DNA from: Brettanomyces bruxellensis
Lineage: Eukaryota; Ascomycota; Pichiomycetes; Pichiales; Pichiaceae
Direction: 5' to 3'
DNA: 64,000 nucleotides
Assembly (NCBI RefSeq): GCF_011074885.1
Contig: NC_054689.1
Coordinates: forward strand, 434,001 to 498,000
The notes under the pieces were generated by a model. The model did no database searches. It was not told the origin of the DNA and saw nothing but the letters and a program-made list of their open reading frames with translations. Positions 59,338 to 64,000 of the stretch are shown here, one piece after another (positions within the stretch are counted from its first letter, which is position 1; every line of letters begins with the position of its first letter). The position numbers and the translations under genes were made by a program.

Positions 59338-62300
59338 TCATAGTGCAATTCTCTGCGGATTCGTTCTTCTCCTACCCAATATCTTCCTCAACCTCTGCTT
59401 GTTGGAAAGCTGCGAAATTATGCTTGAAGCCTCGATCTGCTTTTCTTGTGACACCCCGTTTTCAGAAGAATTGTCCCTTAATGAGGACTCCTTTTCTTCT
59501 TCTGGATTTTGTCCGTTTAGCTCCTTCTGAAGCTCAAGTAGGTTACTTGTCTCACTTCTTATCCTGTAATCGATTCCTGCAAGCACGGATTCAACTCCAT
59601 TCGTGTTGTTGGTCAACCATTTTGGATTCGAAATTGCATTCATCAAAAGCATCTGCGACATGAGTTCCGAATCCTGCTTCTTAACTTTCGAAACCAAATC
59701 GTTGATTTTTTTCCGCTTCTGTAGTGACTCAAATGGTAACTCGCCCTTTCTCGATAACACTGGAGGCTCTGCTCCGCTTTCAAGCAATGCTTTCAACTGT
59801 GGTAACATCCGGTAAACTGACATGATCTCGTCCACTAACTTGGAAGAACGCTTTTCCGTATCCTTACTTTCAGTGAGTGCTTTTTCGTACCTGCTGTATG
59901 TAGCATTTATTCCATCAGACACGGTATTTGCCTCATCCAAACGCCAGAAGCCCTGAAAGCTGATCGATTTCTCAAGCGTGTGCTTTATGCGATCATCCAT
60001 GTGTTTCGATAAGAACATGTTCATGCTCTCGATGTTCTTCTGCAGCATGACCATATCCGCATCCGTGTCGTATACAATCTTCATCATCTCAGATGTAACT
60101 GGGTGGGTGCTCATTTCTGGATATATCACAGTTCCTAGAACTCGCATTTCCGGAACAGGAGGTGGAACATTCAGCTTACTTAAGTAAACTTCCTCATCTT
60201 CAAATGACTGAACTTTGAAGTCAAGCAATCCTTCTCCAACAGAAATCTGCTCATCCTTGTACTCCACTTTCTCAGCATCAACTGACTTTGCTTCAAGTGC
60301 TTCAGTATATACACCTACATCAACCAATTTTGAAGGCTTCACATCAATCTTTTTTGAAACGCTGGCTTCCTCTTTATCTTCATTAACAGTATTTTTGTCC
60401 TTACCAACTTCTGATTTTTTCTCAGTCTCTGCATTTGCTTGCTCGGTGTCTTCATCAGCAGTATTTTGGTCTTTGACGAACTGTTCCTTACCTTCTGCTG
60501 ATTCTTCCTCAGTCTCAGGATTTGCTTTCTCAGCCTCCTCATCCTTACTTGTTTTATCCTCTGTCTTTTTATCGTTGCTTGTTTCCTCGGCCATGCTCTT
60601 TTCTACATCTTCTTTATTGATTTCCTCGAATGTTTCGTCCTCTTTTTTCTCTTCCTTACTTGCATACTTTGACGACAGAATATCATTATCCTTATTAGGA
60701 TGTGTCAGCTCGTGCTTAGGAATAACCGCCTCATCTTTCTTTCCAACTGATTTTGTTTCTTCTGCCTTATCGTCCTTCTCAACATTCTTCCTTTCCTCTG
60801 CTTTGGGTTTTGCACCATCTTTGACAACAGTTTCTATCTCCTGCTTTTTAATCCTCTTTGATTTTTCCTCTTTCTTTTTTCTTTCTTCTTCAGCCTTCTC
60901 TCTTTCCTTTTCTGCCTTTTCTCGTGCCCTTTCTCTTTCTTCCTGTGCCCTTTCTCTTTCTTTTTCTGCCTTCTTTTGTGCCCTTTCTCTTTCTTCCTGC
61001 GCTATTTCTCTTTCTTTTTCAATTCTGTTCCTTATTTCCTCTTCTTTCCTCTTTCTTTCTTTTTCAGCTTTTTCTTGAGCCATTTTCCTTTCCTTTTCAG
61101 CATTTGCTTGTGCAGCTTCCTTTTCTTTTTTTGCCTTCTCTAGTTCCTCTTCTCTTTCCTTCTGAGCACTTTCTTTTTCTTCTCCATCTCCTGAAATTGT
61201 CAAATTCTTTGCTGCATTACCAAGTAAATCATCAACAGAGGAATCGTCCTTAGCTTTATCAGATACAGCATTGGAAGCTGTTATTTCCTCAATGGAGTTA
61301 TCAGCCTCTTTCAACTTTTCACTTGGTGATTCTCCCATTTCCTCGGACGGCTCACTTTGACCTTCTAATTCTTCCACCGAAGAAGATGAGTCTAGCTCTT
61401 CAATATAATGTTCGTTGTTAAGTCTTTGTGCTGAAGATGATCCAAATTTGAAGCCACCTGTAGCTTTGAAGTCTGAAAAATTGTTCTCCGTTTTGTTATC
61501 ATTGTTCTGCATCAAAGCAGCAAATGGGCTTTCCTGGCTATGAGATGCGCCAAAAGCAGCAAATCCTGATTGTTTCGTACCAATATTAGCATTGAATAGT
61601 TTGTTATCTCCGGTATTGAAAGATCCAAACAACTCCGGTGTATTTTCTGTATTTCCAGACATTTTAAACCCTGATCCACCTTTAAATAGCCCAGAACTAT
61701 TGGTTTCCTTCGCAAGAGACCCGAACGGATCCTCCTGTGTTTTTGAAGAGTTTGAGGTGAATGCATTACTTTGTTTCACACTAAACATCTTACCGGTTGC
61801 AGCTTGAGAGTATTGGTTGCCGAAACCTAAAGTTTTCATTTGAGCAGATGAAAACGAAGTGGCATCTGACAATCCAAATGGATTTTTGGCAGTTGAATTG
61901 GAAAAAATTGAGTTTTCTGTATTTGCTGGAGCCTGAGGCTGTGATGGAGCAATATGCGACGTTTCACTTTCCCGAGGTTGTAACATAGTTTTATTCGAAG
62001 GCACTAACTCTTGCTTTTCGGGAACTTTCGAGACTGTTGCGGCCTCCTTAACCTCTGAAGCTTTCTCAGCTGAAGATGCTTCGCTTTTAGAAACTGCGTT
62101 TCTCAATGCCTGTGACAAGTTGTCTTCTTTGGCTCTTATTGCATCGGTGTACCATATATTCCATGTTAAAAGTTGCCCTCTGTTAGATAAGACGATGATT
62201 CTTGGTAGAGGACCGGATGAATCAAGCAACTTGCAAGGCTGATTGACATTCTTGCTTGCCTGAAGATCGATCACCAAGCCTAAAGAAGTATCATCATCAC

Positions 62301-63354
62301 CTGTATCTTCGTCAAGAGGCATTTCAGCATTATCCGAGTCGTTCAACTCTCTTATTTGACTCTCAGGTGTAGTTGTATTAAGTTCAATCGACTTAGATCC
62401 GATCGTAAAGAGAACGGATGGGAACTCCTTGCACCAGCCGCTTAAATTGACTCCATAAAAAGAAGCTTTTCTCGGTATTGAACCCCAGGGTTGGCATATA
62501 TCCACTGCCTCGTTTGCAATCTCGTCGTTTTTCAACACAAACGACTTGAATTGTGCATCATTATTGTCTTCGCTGGCCCTTGAACTGCCATATATGACAA
62601 GCATTGAGTCTGCATCAATAGCAAAAAACTTCATAGCGTGCAACTTAGACTCCTTTGTTTCATCATCCTCGTTTGGAATTTTTAACGATTCTTCTCCGTT
62701 CACTTTGATGATCGAAATTCCGGCTGTAGTTTTGCTTCCCACGTATAAAGCATCAGGTGAATCATCTTTCCAAAAAGAGCACGTCACATCTTTCCGAATT
62801 GTGCTGGCTTTGTTGATCTCTCTGACATTTGCAATGGTCAAAAAGTTTGACTCAGTGACTATAGCAACGAGGTCAGGGTTTGAGGATGAAAATGAGATAT
62901 CAACAATGCATGATCCCAAGTTGTAGGATGTGAGAGAAGATACAGTACCATCCCATTGCCCAAATAATTGTGAAGTTTGAATGGAGCATATTTTCTTCGA
63001 CTGGTCGAAAATTAACACGGCGTACGATTCATTGGCAGTCAAGTATATTTGTTGGATATTCGAATCAAGGGTGATCTCTTTCACATCTGAATCTGCTAGA
63101 GTAATTGGTTCATCAGAATCTTCCTCTTGATCCGGCTCAAGTTTAGTGGAAAGAAGTGATATCGGAATGATTCTCAGTTTATCCTGGATAACTGCGATTA
63201 ATGAGCTTTGAGAGTAGCAAATAACCGCCAAATGGTAATAATTAGACTCCAATTCCGGCCTTGGAACCCCAGATCCCTGAAACAATTGAATAGTTCGACG
63301 GGCCTGAAATCCAAATGCCTCTAACCCCAATTCTTCCAATCGAGTGTATGTCAT
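59338..63354 (-). CDS. NUP159: Nup159-like FG nucleoporin of the cytoplasmic filaments
   Basis: The protein has 1338 residues. Residues 1-400 look like the N-terminal beta-propeller that docks the helicase Dbp5 (starts TYTRLEELGLEAFGFQ). Residues about 490-640 hold sparse FG motifs (NPFGLSDA, LGFGNQY, DPFGSLA, LFGSFN, FKFGSSS). Residues about 726-838 are a nearly pure Glu/Lys/Arg/Ala stretch, likely a long single or coiled helix. A second acidic low-complexity stretch follows. The C-terminal 250 residues (from about 1095) are helical and would bind Nup82-Nsp1. Nup159 acts in mRNA export. I did not find clear dynein light-chain (QT) motifs. FG repeats are fewer than in the yeast protein. Confidence 0.9.
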   Translation of the reverse strand: MTYTRLEELGLEAFGFQARRTIQLFQGSGVPRPELESNYYHLAVICYSQSSLIAVIQDKLRIIPISLLSTKLEPDQEEDSDEPITLADSDVKEITLDSNIQQIYLTANESYAVLIFDQSKKICSIQTSQLFGQWDGTVSSLTSYNLGSCIVDISFSSSNPDLVAIVTESNFLTIANVREINKASTIRKDVTCSFWKDDSPDALYVGSKTTAGISIIKVNGEESLKIPNEDDETKESKLHAMKFFAIDADSMLVIYGSSRASEDNNDAQFKSFVLKNDEIANEAVDICQPWGSIPRKASFYGVNLSGWCKEFPSVLFTIGSKSIELNTTTPESQIRELNDSDNAEMPLDEDTGDDDTSLGLVIDLQASKNVNQPCKLLDSSGPLPRIIVLSNRGQLLTWNIWYTDAIRAKEDNLSQALRNAVSKSEASSAEKASEVKEAATVSKVPEKQELVPSNKTMLQPRESETSHIAPSQPQAPANTENSIFSNSTAKNPFGLSDATSFSSAQMKTLGFGNQYSQAATGKMFSVKQSNAFTSNSSKTQEDPFGSLAKETNSSGLFKGGSGFKMSGNTENTPELFGSFNTGDNKLFNANIGTKQSGFAAFGASHSQESPFAALMQNNDNKTENNFSDFKATGGFKFGSSSAQRLNNEHYIEELDSSSSVEELEGQSEPSEEMGESPSEKLKEADNSIEEITASNAVSDKAKDDSSVDDLLGNAAKNLTISGDGEEKESAQKEREEELEKAKKEKEAAQANAEKERKMAQEKAEKERKRKEEEIRNRIEKEREIAQEERERAQKKAEKERERAQEERERAREKAEKEREKAEEERKKKEEKSKRIKKQEIETVVKDGAKPKAEERKNVEKDDKAEETKSVGKKDEAVIPKHELTHPNKDNDILSSKYASKEEKKEDETFEEINKEDVEKSMAEETSNDKKTEDKTSKDEEAEKANPETEEESAEGKEQFVKDQNTADEDTEQANAETEKKSEVGKDKNTVNEDKEEASVSKKIDVKPSKLVDVGVYTEALEAKSVDAEKVEYKDEQISVGEGLLDFKVQSFEDEEVYLSKLNVPPPVPEMRVLGTVIYPEMSTHPVTSEMMKIVYDTDADMVMLQKNIESMNMFLSKHMDDRIKHTLEKSISFQGFWRLDEANTVSDGINATYSRYEKALTESKDTEKRSSKLVDEIMSVYRMLPQLKALLESGAEPPVLSRKGELPFESLQKRKKINDLVSKVKKQDSELMSQMLLMNAISNPKWLTNNTNGVESVLAGIDYRIRSETSNLLELQKELNGQNPEEEKESSLRDNSSENGVSQEKQIEASSIISQLSNKQRLRKILGRRRTNPQRIAL

Positions 63355-64000
63355 ACTTAGTTAGAAAAGTGGTGATGTTATTCAAGCAAAAATATATTTC
63401 AGAGGGGCTATGTTTATTTGAAAGTAAAGGATATGTGTGTCTTGTTAATTCTGATTTGATCAATTACTTCTGTGTGCAGAGTTTGTCATCAACAAGCTAA
63501 TTTATGTTGTAGTTTAATCAGGCTGAGTCTGAATACATACAGACGTTACTTCGCAATTACGAAAAAAAAAAAAAATTAGTAGGATCGAAATAATATCAGA
63601 AAAGAAAAATAACTGCGATATTTTGCAGCGAGCAATTTTTTGCCCTGAGTTTGGCTTGTTTTTTCTTACTGGGATACCTGCCACCATCTACTCGGCTTTA
63701 ACCGTAACCTAATTTGTGTCGATCAAGATCAAAGAACTGCGATGTGAAGAAGCTGACACACAGAAAGCGATCAATATCCTTACAAGAATTACACAAACTG
63801 CTTACTACTGCACAGCTACAATACAAAGCATCAAAAACTTGTTAGGAGGGAGAGTAGGTATATGTATATATTTTGGTTTTGTTGACACAGTGGAGAAAGA
63901 TCAAGGGAAGCAGTAAAGAAAGTCGATGAAGAGAAAAGAACACGAGTCCGTACATAAAAAGAAATAAAGAAGCTTGAAAGCAAAGCATGAAAAACGTGAA
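63355..64000. promoter_or_regulatory. Region upstream of NUP159 to the window edge
   Basis: This is the NUP159 promoter side; the next gene lies beyond the edge. It has an A tract at about 63561-63575. The frame at 63716-63916 starts with GTG and shows no recognisable content. No tRNA-like T-loop is seen. Confidence 0.4.

Noticed and set aside
63716..63916. Plus-strand 66-codon frame near the right edge
   Set aside because: It begins with GTG and matches nothing known to me.

Overview
The window is nuclear DNA of an ascomycete budding yeast. The genes are compact and almost all intronless. The two introns I can support lie directly behind the start codon and use GTAAGY donors with a TACTAAC branch box. 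Nearly every protein has a recognisable Saccharomyces counterpart. CTG is read as leucine: a conserved Leu in NOP56 is encoded by CTG at 43882-43884, which argues against the CUG-Ser and CUG-Ala clades. Together with an ELO elongase of a type I associate with non-Saccharomyces yeasts, this suggests a Pichiaceae-like yeast (Brettanomyces, Ogataea or Pichia). That placement is inference; the species cannot be fixed from the sequence alone.

Layout, left to right. SWI6 (minus, cut by the left edge) and VTA1 (plus) diverge. BNI1, a very long formin (minus), converges on VTA1. AVT2 (plus) converges on TOF1 (minus), and ATG4 (minus) follows. SQS1 (plus) converges on MIG1 (minus). A 3.45 kb gene-free gap separates MIG1 from a plus-strand block: an ELO-family elongase, a Gfo/Idh/MocA oxidoreductase and UPS1. 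Next come a Zn2Cys6 regulator (minus), CDC36/NOT2 (minus, spliced), FAP7 (plus), COX24 (minus), an unrecognised acidic protein (minus), NOP56 (minus, with a one-base frame break), PBA1 (minus, spliced), YKE2 (plus), COQ9 (minus), IPA1 (plus), PPX1 (minus), a KRE2/MNT1-family mannosyltransferase (plus), HOM6 (plus), IML1 (minus) and NUP159 (minus). The right edge is the region upstream of NUP159.

The genes form no operon or pathway cluster; this is an ordinary chromosomal segment. Functional themes recur: G1/S control and replication (SWI6, TOF1), ribosome and RNA biogenesis (NOP56, SQS1, FAP7, IPA1, CDC36), mitochondria (UPS1, COX24, COQ9), membrane traffic, autophagy and TORC1 (VTA1, ATG4, IML1, AVT2), and nutrient regulation (MIG1, Zn2Cys6 factor, HOM6).

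I found no tRNA, rRNA, transposon, CRISPR array, plasmid-like element or novel multi-gene system. The points most worth checking are: the frame break in NOP56; two introns that move the starts of CDC36 and PBA1; a triple CGCGAAA cluster upstream of TOF1; the Q-for-H change in the elongase HxxHH box; short linear motifs in VTA1, ATG4, SWI6 and the unknown gene; paired palindromes in the MIG1-ELO gap; a 14-nt minisatellite; and strong base-composition differences between adjacent genes.
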